Of a stretch of 64,000 nt of DNA, positions 46,186 to 55,072 are shown piece by piece; positions within the stretch are counted from its first letter, which is position 1; each line of letters opens with the position of its first letter. This stretch comes from Epidermidibacterium keratini (GTDB lineage Bacteria > Actinomycetota > Actinomycetes > Mycobacteriales > Antricoccaceae): NCBI RefSeq assembly GCF_009834025.1, contig NZ_CP047156.1, positions 434,001 to 498,000 on the forward strand, in the 5' to 3' direction. The position numbers and the translations under genes were made by a program. The notes beneath the pieces are model-generated. The model did not search any database, was not told the DNA's origin, and was given only the letters and a program-made list of their open reading frames with translations.

Positions 46186-46320
46186 GACCCCGGTGATCGA
46201 GCGGGGCTGGTGCCGACCGCGTGATCGAGCGGGGCTAACAACGACCCCGGTGATCGAGCGGAGTTTGGTACCGACCGCGGTGATCGAGCAGAGCTAACAA
46301 CGACCCCGGTGATCGAGCAG
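46186..46320. repeat. 29-bp tandem array with two alternating unit types
   Basis: TGATCGAGC recurs at 46194, 46222, 46251, 46281 and 46310 (spacing 28-30). Spacer types alternate: CTGGTGCCGACCGC or TTTGGTACCGACCGC, then CTAACAACGACCCC, giving a ~59-bp higher-order repeat. It fills most of the 289-bp gap between tetR and the hydrolase gene. Confidence 0.93.
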
Positions 46321-46416
46321 GCGGTCGCCGCCAAGGCGATCGCCGGTTGTCGAGATCCCCCTCCCCTGCGCACTTGCGAAATGATCGGCGTACATTTAAT
46401 GTCGACCGTGAAATAG

Positions 46417-46428
46417 ACATCGTTCAAT
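46417..46428. promoter_or_regulatory. Possible TetR site, copy 2
   Basis: ACATCGTTCAAT differs from copy 1 at two positions and lies 12 nt before ATG 46441. Confidence 0.5.
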
Positions 46429-46440
46429 TGGAGCGAAAAC

Positions 46441-47253
46441 ATGAGCAACGAGATCCGCGGCGTGGCGGCCGGCGTACCCTTCATCGCCGTACCCCCAGCC
46501 GATAATCCCGCCGCTGCGCCGATCGTCGTCCTGTGGCATCTGATGGATCCACCATCGACGCCAGCGGCCTTCGCGGCGGCAATCCCCCTGCAGGGACTTA
46601 ACGCGTGGCGGGTCTACCTCGAGCTTCCGATGACCGGCCACCGCCTGCCGGTCGGTGGGCCCGAGGAGATCATGCGCCTGGGGATGGAGGATGCGGTGGC
46701 CAACCTGTTCGAGCCAATCGTCACGCAGGGTGCAGCCGAGTTCCCTGCCGCACTGGCCGACGTACGTACGCAGCTCGGGACCCGCAGCGAGCAGTTCGCT
46801 CTCGTCGGGGGCTCGATGGGTTCGGCCGTCGCGGCCCTGACGACGATCGAGACGGCCCACGCGGCGTCCGGTCAGCAGCAGGCGCTCGTGATGCTCAGCC
46901 CGGTCAGCAGGTTGCATCAGGTGGTCGACGCGAACGCTGCTGCGTACGGCTTCGAGTACGAGTGGAACGCTGCGGCGGAGAGCGTCGCCGAGCGGCTCGA
47001 CTTCGTCGCCCGCGCCGCCCAGATCGGCGTACCGCTGCAGGTCGTGATCGGCGCTGCGGATGATCCGGCCGGAATCGTCGCGCCGGCGCAGGAACTGCAC
47101 GACGCCGTGCCCGGCAGCGAGCTTGTCGTCGTGGAGGGTATGGCGCACGCGCTTGCCGACGAGCCAGGCGTGGAGGCCGCTCCGCAGACCGATGCCGCTG
47201 CTGAGGTCGACGCTGCCGTGGTCCGCTGGCTCGCGCCGCGGCTCACGAGCTAG
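46441..47253 (+). CDS. Alpha/beta hydrolase-fold protein
   Basis: A 270-residue hydrolase with VVLWHLMDPPSTPAAFAAA in the oxyanion area, FALVGGSMGSAVAAL with the nucleophile Ser, VVIGAADDPAGIV with the Asp, and VVEGMAHALADEPG with the His. The lid region is short. Related to prolyl-oligopeptidase or dienelactone-type hydrolases; the substrate is unknown. TTGGAGC precedes the ATG. Probably controlled by the divergent TetR protein. Confidence 0.82.
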   Translation: MSNEIRGVAAGVPFIAVPPADNPAAAPIVVLWHLMDPPSTPAAFAAAIPLQGLNAWRVYLELPMTGHRLPVGGPEEIMRLGMEDAVANLFEPIVTQGAAEFPAALADVRTQLGTRSEQFALVGGSMGSAVAALTTIETAHAASGQQQALVMLSPVSRLHQVVDANAAAYGFEYEWNAAAESVAERLDFVARAAQIGVPLQVVIGAADDPAGIVAPAQELHDAVPGSELVVVEGMAHALADEPGVEAAPQTDAAAEVDAAVVRWLAPRLTS

Positions 47254-47256
47254 CGC

Positions 47257-47856
47257 TCAGCCCTCGTCGTTGCCGGACTGCTCGCGACGGAGTTTGCGCA
47301 CGGTGACCCGCAGCTGGTCGTTGCTGATCGTCGCGTCATGGCGGCGGATGCCGCGGCCGCTGAGCGCCCTCGCGATCTCGTGTACGTCGTCGGCCTCCAG
47401 ACCGTCGGCCAGCCAAAGGATCTCGCGTGCCGGACCGAAGAGGACCAGCTCGGCCCCACGGCGCTTCTTGGCATAGCGCACGTCGGTGGCGAGGAGCCCA
47501 AGCCTAATGTCTGCGATGTCCATTGTCTTGTTGGCATCGGGCCCGCCCCGGCGTACCTGCCGGCGTACCTCTGTGTCGGTCAGCGTGACGCGCACGCCGG
47601 AGCTGAGCCGCCACGCATACCAAGCCAGTACCGCCGCTATTCCGGCCGCGAGGCAGATCATCAGCACGGCGCCACCGTCGAAGACTGGCTCGGCGCCGCG
47701 CGCCACCCTGGCGATGACATAGGCCGCTGCCATCGCCAGCACGATTGCCCCGGTGACCAGCATCGCGCGGTTGGCGCGGAACGGGTGGTCGGTGGCGACG
47801 AACGGGCGCTGCTCGGTGTAGGGGTTGTCGCTGACAGGCAACGGCTCGGTGGGCAC
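47257..47856 (-). CDS. PH-like domain membrane protein
   Basis: A 199-residue protein with an N-terminal YTEQRPFVATDHPFRANRAML, two membrane helices (about 32-50 and 63-81), and a soluble beta-rich part (RVTLTDTEVRRQVRRGG...) like bacterial PH/DUF3093-type domains. Function unknown. GTG 47856 lies 6 nt after TATCGT. It converges with the hydrolase gene and diverges from the sirtuin. Confidence 0.7.
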   Translation of the reverse strand: MPTEPLPVSDNPYTEQRPFVATDHPFRANRAMLVTGAIVLAMAAAYVIARVARGAEPVFDGGAVLMICLAAGIAAVLAWYAWRLSSGVRVTLTDTEVRRQVRRGGPDANKTMDIADIRLGLLATDVRYAKKRRGAELVLFGPAREILWLADGLEADDVHEIARALSGRGIRRHDATISNDQLRVTVRKLRREQSGNDEG

Positions 47857-47862
47857 CTGGCG

Positions 47863-47868
47863 ACGATA
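47863..47868 (-). promoter_or_regulatory. -10 box TATCGT of the PH-like gene
   Basis: TATCGT, 6 nt before GTG 47856 on the minus strand. Confidence 0.45.
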
Positions 47869-47890
47869 TACGTCGGCGTACGCCGATCAC

Positions 47891-47896
47891 TAGCAT
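47891..47896 (+). promoter_or_regulatory. -10 box TAGCAT of the sirtuin gene
   Basis: TAGCAT, exactly 6 nt before ATG 47903. Confidence 0.5.
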
Positions 47897-47902
47897 GGAG
47901 TG

Positions 47903-48739
47903 ATGACCGCGACCGCCACCGACTACTCCCCTGGGCTCGACTGGCTGCTCGATGAGGTCGGCAACGGCGGTGTCATCGTGCTGTCTGGCGCTGGCCTGAG
48001 CACGGACTCGGGGATCCCGGACTACCGCGGCCCGAACGCTCGCCCACGGCGCCAGATCACGCTGCAGGAGTTTGCTCGCTCGGAGCAGTTTCGCCAGCGT
48101 TACTGGGCACGTAGCTTCGTCGGGTTCGAGAAGTTCGAGGTCGCGCACCCCAACGACGGCCACCGCGCGATCGCTTCGTTGCAGCGCTCCGGGTACGTCG
48201 GCGACATCATCACCCAGAACGTCGACGGTCTGCAGCAGGAGGCTGGCGGCGACCGGGTCATCGACCTGCACGGGCGGATCAGCGGGGTGATCTGCCTCGA
48301 CTGCCGGCAGCGCACTTCTCGTGAGGTGCTGCAGGAACGATTGCGAGCGGCCAACCCGGGGTTTCTGGAGAGCCACGATGGCGCGATCGCGCCGGACGGC
48401 GATGCCGAGATCGAGGACACCGCCAACTTCGTCGTCGTACCCTGCCTGAACTGCGGCGGGCGACTCAAACCGGACGTGGTGATGTTTGGTGAGACCGTCG
48501 AGCGAGCGAAGGTCGATGCGTCGTACGCCGCCGTCGATGCGGCGGAGATGCTGCTAGTGGTCGGCTCAAGCCTGCAAGTGCAGTCCGGGTTGCGTTTCGT
48601 GCGGCACGCGGCGGGCGCTGGCAAGCCCATCGGGATCATCAACCGCGGCGCGACCCGCGGCGACCGCTACGCCACCGTCAAGCTGGAGGCTGGGGTCACC
48701 GAGACCCTCACCTACCTGGTCGACAACCTCACCCCCTAA
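47903..48739 (+). CDS. NAD-dependent protein deacetylase (sirtuin)
   Basis: Sir2-family deacylase of 278 residues. NAD-binding GAGLSTDSGIPDYRGP, TQNVDGLQ with the conserved Asn and Asp, the catalytic His in DLHGRISG, zinc cysteines CLDC and CLNC, and VGSSLQVQSG with GIINRG at the end. Length and motif order fit bacterial class II (SIRT4-like) enzymes. Its TAA stop directly precedes repeat array C. Confidence 0.93.
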   Translation: MTATATDYSPGLDWLLDEVGNGGVIVLSGAGLSTDSGIPDYRGPNARPRRQITLQEFARSEQFRQRYWARSFVGFEKFEVAHPNDGHRAIASLQRSGYVGDIITQNVDGLQQEAGGDRVIDLHGRISGVICLDCRQRTSREVLQERLRAANPGFLESHDGAIAPDGDAEIEDTANFVVVPCLNCGGRLKPDVVMFGETVERAKVDASYAAVDAAEMLLVVGSSLQVQSGLRFVRHAAGAGKPIGIINRGATRGDRYATVKLEAGVTETLTYLVDNLTP

Positions 48740-48742
48740 CCT

Positions 48743-48806
48743 CGATCCGAGAGAAATCGACCCTCGATCCGAGAGAAGTCGACCCTCGATCCGAGAGAAA
48801 CTTCGT
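48743..48806 (+). repeat. ATCCGAG tandem array C (3 units, 22 bp)
   Basis: ATCCGAGAG recurs at 48745, 48767 and 48789. It begins right after the sirtuin TAA stop and ends at the stop of the DUF559 gene. Confidence 0.95.
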
Positions 48807-49757
48807 TCACCAAGACCGAGGCCTCGGAGTCAGCCCCAGCTTCTCGCCGACTCTCCACTCCAATGCGTCGTTCGTGCCGATGAGATCGTCCCGTCGAGCG
48901 ATTTCCCAGCGCCAGCCGAGGATGTCCGACAGTAGTTCTCGTCGTTCGGCATCGTGTTCTCGATCTGACTCAGCGGTATGGAACTCCTTACCGTCGTACT
49001 CGACACCAACTCGCGGAGCCACGTACGCACAGTCCAGGTACCGTACGCCGATCCGCGGGTCGTTCACTTCGTGCTGAAGTGCGGGCATCGGAAATCCGGC
49101 GTCAACAAGCCGCAGCTTCAGTACCGACTCGCCCCACGACATTGACCGCGGGTCTACGAGTCGGACGAGGGCGCGGGCCTGAGGTATGCCGGGCAACCGT
49201 CGCAACGGGCGGATGAACTCTGCGAGCTCGCCCTTGTCGATCAGATTGTGCCGGCACATGGCATCAGCCGTTGCCAAAGCGTTTGGACGCCACTTGAGCC
49301 GCAACATGTCTGCCGTCGCGCGCAGATTGGTTTGCAGCCGCAGCCCACCTTCCTCGACAACGTCACAGTCATCGATCGTCCCCTCGCGAACTCGTACGCC
49401 GGGATGCTGCGGCCGACACGCGTGGTTGGGGACGATAAGCGACGGAGAAAAGCTGAATCGATCTCGTGGATCGTTTGTGTCGACCCCTTGCAGCCAGGCG
49501 ACGGTGTCGTCCGCGACGATCGCGTCTTTCGGCGCGTGGAGCGCGATCGCGGCGACCCGAACTTCACGCGAATCGGGCACGCGGGCGTCACGAAACGTGT
49601 TTCGCATCATTCGCAACACGCGATGCTCAGTGATCGCGCGACGTAACTCCACGCCGGCAAGGTCTGCCGGTAATGCCGAGCCCAAGAAGGGCAGTCCGTC
49701 GTTAATGAGTGTCTGCTCCACCCGAGCGACACTTGCACAGGTGTGCACCAAAACCAA
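48807..49757 (-). CDS. DUF559-like protein with a PD-(D/E)XK nuclease-type C-terminus
   Basis: A 316-residue protein of the actinobacterial DUF559 type. Residues 1-200 hold an AbiEi-like winged region (LRRAITEHRVLRMMRNTFRDAR...) and the C-terminal domain looks like a Vsr-type nuclease: Glu in SWGESVLKLRL, Asp in YLDCAYVAPRVGVEYDGKEFH split over two strands with E-x-x-K, then REHDAERRELLSDILGWRWEI. Activity is not shown. The start is uncertain (TTG 49757 or GTG 49748). The gene is bracketed by repeat arrays C and D in opposite orientation. In some systems such proteins act in toxin-antitoxin or defence roles; that is inference here. Confidence 0.72.
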   Translation of the reverse strand: MVLVHTCASVARVEQTLINDGLPFLGSALPADLAGVELRRAITEHRVLRMMRNTFRDARVPDSREVRVAAIALHAPKDAIVADDTVAWLQGVDTNDPRDRFSFSPSLIVPNHACRPQHPGVRVREGTIDDCDVVEEGGLRLQTNLRATADMLRLKWRPNALATADAMCRHNLIDKGELAEFIRPLRRLPGIPQARALVRLVDPRSMSWGESVLKLRLVDAGFPMPALQHEVNDPRIGVRYLDCAYVAPRVGVEYDGKEFHTAESDREHDAERRELLSDILGWRWEIARRDDLIGTNDALEWRVGEKLGLTPRPRSW

Positions 49758-49813
49758 CGGCGCTCTTACCGCCTGTGGATAACTTCCGTCCCCGGACGCG
49801 CGCGGCCGAGCCG

Positions 49814-49896
49814 GGTTCTCTCGGATCGAGGGTCATTTTGTCTCGGATCGAGGGTCATTTTGTCTCGGATCGGCGGTTATTTGTCTCGGATCGGGG
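49814..49896 (-). repeat. ATCCGAG tandem array D (4 units, 22/21 bp)
   Basis: CTCGGAT recurs with GAT at 49824, 49846, 49868 and 49889. It lies upstream of the DUF559 gene and abuts the glnE stop codon (TAACCCCGATCCGAG on the minus strand). Orientation is opposite to array C. Confidence 0.95.
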
Positions 49897-52800
49897 TTAG
49901 GCGAAGAGGAGGCGTTCGGCGACGTTGTGGGCGCGGCGGGTGGTCTTGGCGTAGTCGTCGAGGAACCGGTCGCTGGAGATGTCGTCCGGGTAGCCGACGA
50001 GGCGGGCCACGTGGATGACCTCCTTCGGCAGCCGCGGAAGTTCGTCCGAAGCCTTACCCTTCGCCAGCATGTTGGCATCGCGACAGCGCGAGACGAGGAC
50101 CCACGCAGTCTCCAGCGCCGAGGCTTCTTCCCGACCGATGAGCCCGTCTTCAGCAGCGGCACGCAGCGCCTTGATCGTCGAGGTCGTCCGAAGCCCGCCA
50201 TGGTCGTAGGCGTGCTGCAGCTGCAGCACCTGCACCGTCCACTCGATGTCCGACAACCCGCCGCGTCCCAGCTTCAGGTGGCGCGTCGGGTCGGCGCCGC
50301 GCGGCAGCCGCTCGCTGTCGACACGCGCCTTGATCCGCCGGATTTCGCGTAACTCGGTTGGCGACAGCCCCCCGTCGGGGTATCGATACGGATCGATGAG
50401 CTGCACGAACCGCGCGCCGAGTACGTCGTCACCGGCACTCGGCCGGGCGCGCAGCAGGGCCTGGCGCTCCCACGGTTGCGACCAGCGCTCGTAGTACTCG
50501 CGGAAGCTGTCGATCGAGCGCACCAGGGCACCGTTGCGGCCCTCGGGTCGTAGGTCGGCATCGAGCCCGACAGCCGGATCGGCGCCGGGCTTGGCGAGCA
50601 GCTTGATCATCAGCTCGACCGTGCGCAGGGCGATCTTGGCGGCGTACTCCGGATCATGACCCTCGCGTACGTCGTAGACATACATGACGTCGGCATCCGA
50701 GCCATAACCAAGTTCTTCGCCGCCATAGCGGCCCATCGCGATGACGCTGAGATCGACCGGGTACTCACCGATCCCGATGTCGGCGTCGGCCGCAACCTGC
50801 TTGCCCGCCACCGACAGCGACGCGCGAATGGTGGCATCGGCGACACTGGTCAGCGCCTGACCGACGGCGAAACCGTCGAGGCGGTCGAGGATGTCCGCGC
50901 ACGCGATCCGCACGAGCTCACCGCGACGGATCGACCGTATAGCGGCGATCGCGTCCTCCGGCGTCTTTGCCCTTCCAGCGGCTGCAAACATCTTCATCTC
51001 GATCGCGTGCGTCGGCCGCGGCTGCAGGTCGGACGCCTCCGCGAGCAGCTGGATCGCCTCGGGGGCTCGACCGAGTAGCCCGGCGACGTACTTGCTCGAG
51101 CCGAGCACGCGAGCCAGGCGATTCGTCACCGCGCCTTCATCACGCAGCAGCCGCAGATACCAGGGCGTACTCCCGAGCTGCTCGGACACCTGCCGGTAGG
51201 CGAGCATTCCGCCATCGGGGTCAGGAGCGTCGGCAAACATCGACAGGATCGCCGGCAACAGAAGCCGCTGCATCGACGCGGTGCGGCTGGTGCCGGCAAT
51301 CAGCGCCTCGACGTGCTTCAGTACGCCGTCCGGTCGCTCAAAGCCCAATGCTCGCAGCCGGTCCGCCGCCGCTTTGGTCGTGAGCCGCAGGGCATCGCCA
51401 GGCACTTCGGCGACAGCGTTGAGCAGCGGCCGGTAGAAGACCTTCTCGTGCAGCCGCCGAACCTCGCGCGCCTGGGCCTTGCGGCGCCGCACGAGCGCGT
51501 CTGCCTCGTCACCGCTCTCAGATGCCTTATATCCCAGCGATCTTGCGATCGGGCGCAGCGCCGCATCGCTGTCGGGCATGAGGTGAGTACGCCGTAGATG
51601 CGTGAGCATGAGCCGATGCTCAACGGTCCGCAGGAACCGATAGGCGTCACCGAGCTTGGCACCATCGTCACGTCCGATGTAACCGCCGTCGACGAGCTCT
51701 GCCAACGCGCTCAGCGTGTCCTTCGCGCGGATGCTCTCGTCGCCGCGACCGTGCACCATCTGCAGGATCTGCACCGAGAACTCGATGTCGCGCAGTCCAC
51801 CGGGCCCGAGCTTCAGCTCACGCTCGGCAATCTTGTCCGGGACGTTGTCCTCGACGCGCCGGCGCATCGCCTGGACGTCGGCGACGAAACCATCGCGCTC
51901 GGCAGCTTCCCAGGTGCGTGAGGCGATCTGCTCGACGTACTGCTGGCCCAGCTCCGGATCTCCGGCGATCGGTCGCGCCTTGAGCAACGCCTGAAACTCC
52001 CACGTGCGCGCCCACCGCTCGTAGTAGGACCGGTGACCGTCCATCGTCCGGACGAGCTGGCCGGCCTTGCCTTCTGGACGAAGCGCCGCGTCGACCTCCC
52101 ACGCGACGTCCTTGCAGATCCGCATCATCTCCGACGCCCACGCCGCACCAGCGCGCATCGCAGTATCTTCGCTAACGCCAGCCGTCGGCTCACCGACGTA
52201 GATGACGTCGACATCCGAGACATAGTTCAGTTCGTGGGCTCCGCACTTGCCCATGCCGATGACGGCGAGGCGTACGCCGGCCGCCCTGTCCCCGAGATTC
52301 GCTGCAGCGACTGCCAAAGCGCTCTGGATGAGCGCCGCAGCGAGGTCGGACAGGTCGTCGGCGACGCGTTCCATCTCGGTCTGCCCGGTCAGGTCACGGG
52401 AGGCGATATCGAGGATCCCGCGGCGATACGCCGTCCGCAGAGCTCGCACCGCATCGGCGCCGGTGACGGTCGCCGGAGTGCCAGAATCGCCAGTATATGG
52501 CGCATCCGGGTCCGCACCCACGCTCAAGGCAACGCCCCGCAGCAGCTCGGAGAAGCTCGTCGGCGGATGCTGCAGCAGCTCCCACTCGCGGCCGTGGGCG
52601 GTCAGCCACTCGCCGAGCGCGCGCGATGAGCCGAGTACGGCGAACAGCCGGCGCGCGAAATCGTCGTCGCTCAGCAGCGTCTCGACCAGATCTTCGTTGC
52701 CGCCGGTCTCGGCAAGACGGACCAGCAGCAGCGCCGCCTGATCCGGGTCGCCGACGTCAGCGAGCGCTGACACCAACGCGCTCCGGGTGTCGTCAGCGAA

Positions 52801-52917
52801 GCCGCCGTCGTCGGCGACGAGGTCGATCTCCGACAGCAATGACGTGACCCGATCGGGGTCTTCGAAATCCAACCGCGCGACGGTCTTGCGGCGTTCCCGG
52901 CTCGTGCCCGGCGTCAT
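49897..52917 (-). CDS. glnE: Glutamine synthetase adenylyltransferase/deadenylyltransferase
   Basis: Two-domain enzyme of 1006 residues that adds and removes AMP on the Tyr of GlnA1. Both nucleotidyltransferase domains show the G-S-x-DxD type motif: GMGKCGAHELNYVSDVDV near residue 222 and AMGRYGGEELGYGSDADV in the second half; helical regulatory parts follow each. Length is normal. ATG 52917 overlaps the amidotransferase stop (ATGA), so it is the last gene of glnA2-amidotransferase-glnE. The stop is directly joined to array D. Confidence 0.96.
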   Translation of the reverse strand: MTPGTSRERRKTVARLDFEDPDRVTSLLSEIDLVADDGGFADDTRSALVSALADVGDPDQAALLLVRLAETGGNEDLVETLLSDDDFARRLFAVLGSSRALGEWLTAHGREWELLQHPPTSFSELLRGVALSVGADPDAPYTGDSGTPATVTGADAVRALRTAYRRGILDIASRDLTGQTEMERVADDLSDLAAALIQSALAVAAANLGDRAAGVRLAVIGMGKCGAHELNYVSDVDVIYVGEPTAGVSEDTAMRAGAAWASEMMRICKDVAWEVDAALRPEGKAGQLVRTMDGHRSYYERWARTWEFQALLKARPIAGDPELGQQYVEQIASRTWEAAERDGFVADVQAMRRRVEDNVPDKIAERELKLGPGGLRDIEFSVQILQMVHGRGDESIRAKDTLSALAELVDGGYIGRDDGAKLGDAYRFLRTVEHRLMLTHLRRTHLMPDSDAALRPIARSLGYKASESGDEADALVRRRKAQAREVRRLHEKVFYRPLLNAVAEVPGDALRLTTKAAADRLRALGFERPDGVLKHVEALIAGTSRTASMQRLLLPAILSMFADAPDPDGGMLAYRQVSEQLGSTPWYLRLLRDEGAVTNRLARVLGSSKYVAGLLGRAPEAIQLLAEASDLQPRPTHAIEMKMFAAAGRAKTPEDAIAAIRSIRRGELVRIACADILDRLDGFAVGQALTSVADATIRASLSVAGKQVAADADIGIGEYPVDLSVIAMGRYGGEELGYGSDADVMYVYDVREGHDPEYAAKIALRTVELMIKLLAKPGADPAVGLDADLRPEGRNGALVRSIDSFREYYERWSQPWERQALLRARPSAGDDVLGARFVQLIDPYRYPDGGLSPTELREIRRIKARVDSERLPRGADPTRHLKLGRGGLSDIEWTVQVLQLQHAYDHGGLRTTSTIKALRAAAEDGLIGREEASALETAWVLVSRCRDANMLAKGKASDELPRLPKEVIHVARLVGYPDDISSDRFLDDYAKTTRRAHNVAERLLFA

Positions 52918-53636
52918 GCCGCGCCCGCGATCTCCGCGAACCGCCGCACGAACGGCTTCCAGACCTCCTCGAGGTCGGGGTGCACGGCGGTGGCGCGCTC
53001 GATGAGTACGTCGACATCGACGCCTTTACGCTCCAGCGACGCCCGGGCAAGCTCTGCCCAGTGAGCGAACATCTGCGGCGTGGTCTCGATATGGAACTGC
53101 ATGCCCCACGCGCGCGTGCCGACGCGGAACGCCTGGTTGTCATAGACGGGCCCACCCATGAGGTGTACCGCGCCGGGAGGCAGCGCGGTAATCGCCTCAC
53201 CGTGAAACTCGATGACGTCCGGCGCCATCGGCAACACCGAAAAGAGCTCGTCGGAGTAGGAGACATCCTTGCGCCCGGCGAGCATGGCGCCGATCTCCCG
53301 TCCGTGCTCGCCGCGCTCGACGCGCCCGCCCATCGCGTAGGCCAGCACCTGCGAGCTCAGGCACAGGCAGATCATCGGGTGCTCATCGGCGACGGCGCGC
53401 TGGATAAAACCCACGGCGTCGTCGCGCCAGCCGAAACCCTCGGTCGCGTTCACGCTGGGAGCACCGCCGAGCATGATCGTCCCGGCGTACGCCGAACCGT
53501 CGGTCGGAAAGGCATCACCGGCATGCGGGCGGAGCGTCTCGTGTGCCACGCCCATCTCGTCGAACCAGTCGATCAGCGTTCCCGGCGGGTTGTTGGGGTC
53601 GTGTTCGACGAGCAGGATCGGGCGGTCAGCAGCCAT
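52914..53636 (-). CDS. Class I glutamine amidotransferase-like protein
   Basis: A 240-residue protein of the GMP-synthase-type amidotransferase fold: GTIMLGGAPSVNATEGFGW, the nucleophile region MICLCLSSQVLAYAMGG, and the His-Glu pair in GMQFHIETTPQM. ATG 53636 is 2 nt after the glnA2 stop, and its own stop overlaps glnE, so it sits in a nitrogen operon. Free amidotransferases of this kind can act on gamma-glutamyl compounds; with glnA2 it may form or break gamma-glutamyl-amine bonds, which is inference. Confidence 0.85.
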   Translation of the reverse strand: MAADRPILLVEHDPNNPPGTLIDWFDEMGVAHETLRPHAGDAFPTDGSAYAGTIMLGGAPSVNATEGFGWRDDAVGFIQRAVADEHPMICLCLSSQVLAYAMGGRVERGEHGREIGAMLAGRKDVSYSDELFSVLPMAPDVIEFHGEAITALPPGAVHLMGGPVYDNQAFRVGTRAWGMQFHIETTPQMFAHWAELARASLERKGVDVDVLIERATAVHPDLEEVWKPFVRRFAEIAGAA

Positions 53637-53638
53637 CG

Positions 53639-55000
53639 TCACAGCACGCCAAGGTAGGACTCGATCTCGAACGGCGTGACCTGGGCGCGGTAGCCGATCC
53701 ACTCCGAACGCTTGTTGCGCAGGAAATAGTCGAAGACATGCTCGCCGAGTACGTCGGCGACCAGCTCGGAATCTTCCATATACCGCAGCGCTTCCATGAG
53801 GTTGTGCGGCAGATCGAGGAACCCCATGGCGCGCCGCTCGGCCTGCGAGAGCAGCGAGACGTCCTCCTCGGCGCCCGGCGGGAGCTGGTACTCCTCCTCG
53901 ATGCCCTTCAGTCCGGCACCGATGAGTACGGCGAGCGCGAGGTAGGGGTTGCAGGCCGGGTCCGGCGAGCGCACCTCGATGCGGGTCGAGCTGGATTTGC
54001 CAGGGCTGTACTGCGGCACCCGGATCAGCGCGGATCGGTTGGCGTGGCCCCAGGCGACCCAGGCCGGCGCCTCCTGCAGCTCGCCCTCGCCTTCGCCGGC
54101 GTACAACCGCTTGTAGGAGTTCACGAACTGATTGGTGACCGCGGTGAGTTCGCGAGCATGCTTGAGGATTCCGGCGATGAAGTGCCGTGCCGTCTTCGAC
54201 AGCGACAGCTCGTCGGTCGGGTCGTGGAAGGCGTTGCGGTCGCCTTCGAAGAGCGACAGGTGGGTGTGCATGCCGCTGCCGGGGTGCTGGGTGAAGGGCT
54301 TGGGCATGAACGTCGCGTAGACGTCCTCCTCAAGCGCCACCTCCTTCATCAGGTGCCGGAACGTCATGATGTTGTCGGCGGTGGTGAGCGCGTCGGCAAA
54401 CCGCAGGTCGATCTCCTGCTGGCCCGGCCCGACCTCGTGATGGCTGAACTCGACCGAGATCCCCATCGCCTCCAGCGCGGTGACGGCGCGGCGCCGGAAG
54501 TCGTGCGCCGAGGCGTGGGTGGGCAGGTCGAAGTAGCCGCCCTGATCGACCGGACGCGGCTGCTCCAGTGACTGCGCCGGGTCATCGCGCAGCAGATAGA
54601 ACTCCATCTCGGGGTGCGTGTAGCACGAGAAGCCCATGTCCGAGGCCTTGCTCAGCACCCGCCGCAGCACGTGGCGTGGGTCGTGCCAGGACGGCGTACC
54701 GTCGGGCATCTTGATGTCGCAGAACATCCGCGCCATGTCCGAGGGCCGGCCGTCCTCGAGCGGGATGACCTGGAACGTCGTCGGGTCGGGATGCGCGACC
54801 ATGTCGCTCTCGGTGACGCGGGCGAAGCCCTCGATCGACGACCCGTCGAAGCCGATGCCTTCGTCGAACGCGCTTTCCATCTCGGCCGGCGCGATGGCGA
54901 CGGCTTTCAGGAAGCCAAGTACGTCGGTGAACCACAGGCGCACGAACTTGATGTCGCGCTCCTCGAGCGTGCGCAACACGAACTGCTGCTGACGATCCAC
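53639..55000 (-). CDS. glnA2: Second glutamine synthetase, GlnA2 type
   Basis: A 453-residue glutamine-synthetase family enzyme: GFDGSSIEGFARV, MEFYLL, HHEVGPGQQEIDLRF, GSGMHTHLSLF and RSPDPACNPYLALAVLIGAG. The region of the GlnA1 adenylylation Tyr reads VSLLSQAERRAMG, so control by GlnE is unlikely even though glnE is in the same operon. In relatives GlnA2 is a minor synthetase, and in Streptomyces related enzymes act on polyamines. A likely GlnR box and a palindrome lie upstream; GAGGAG precedes the ATG. Confidence 0.94.
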   Translation of the reverse strand: MDRQQQFVLRTLEERDIKFVRLWFTDVLGFLKAVAIAPAEMESAFDEGIGFDGSSIEGFARVTESDMVAHPDPTTFQVIPLEDGRPSDMARMFCDIKMPDGTPSWHDPRHVLRRVLSKASDMGFSCYTHPEMEFYLLRDDPAQSLEQPRPVDQGGYFDLPTHASAHDFRRRAVTALEAMGISVEFSHHEVGPGQQEIDLRFADALTTADNIMTFRHLMKEVALEEDVYATFMPKPFTQHPGSGMHTHLSLFEGDRNAFHDPTDELSLSKTARHFIAGILKHARELTAVTNQFVNSYKRLYAGEGEGELQEAPAWVAWGHANRSALIRVPQYSPGKSSSTRIEVRSPDPACNPYLALAVLIGAGLKGIEEEYQLPPGAEEDVSLLSQAERRAMGFLDLPHNLMEALRYMEDSELVADVLGEHVFDYFLRNKRSEWIGYRAQVTPFEIESYLGVL

Positions 55001-55025
55001 GCGGCACTCCTCACAGCCAAGACGA

Positions 55026-55045
55026 CGATAGGTGCCAACCTATCG
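55026..55045. promoter_or_regulatory. Palindrome upstream of glnA2
   Basis: CGATAGGT-GCCA-ACCTATCG, arms of 8 with a 4-nt spacer, 26 bp before the glnA2 start. It could be an operator or a 5'-UTR hairpin. Confidence 0.5.
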
Positions 55046-55072
55046 CTACTGCTACGAGTCTGCCTTGGCGGT

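Noticed and set aside
46152-46484. 111-codon N-terminal extension of the TetR protein
   Set aside because: It consists of translated 29-bp repeats and promoter DNA; ATG 46151 gives the standard TetR length.
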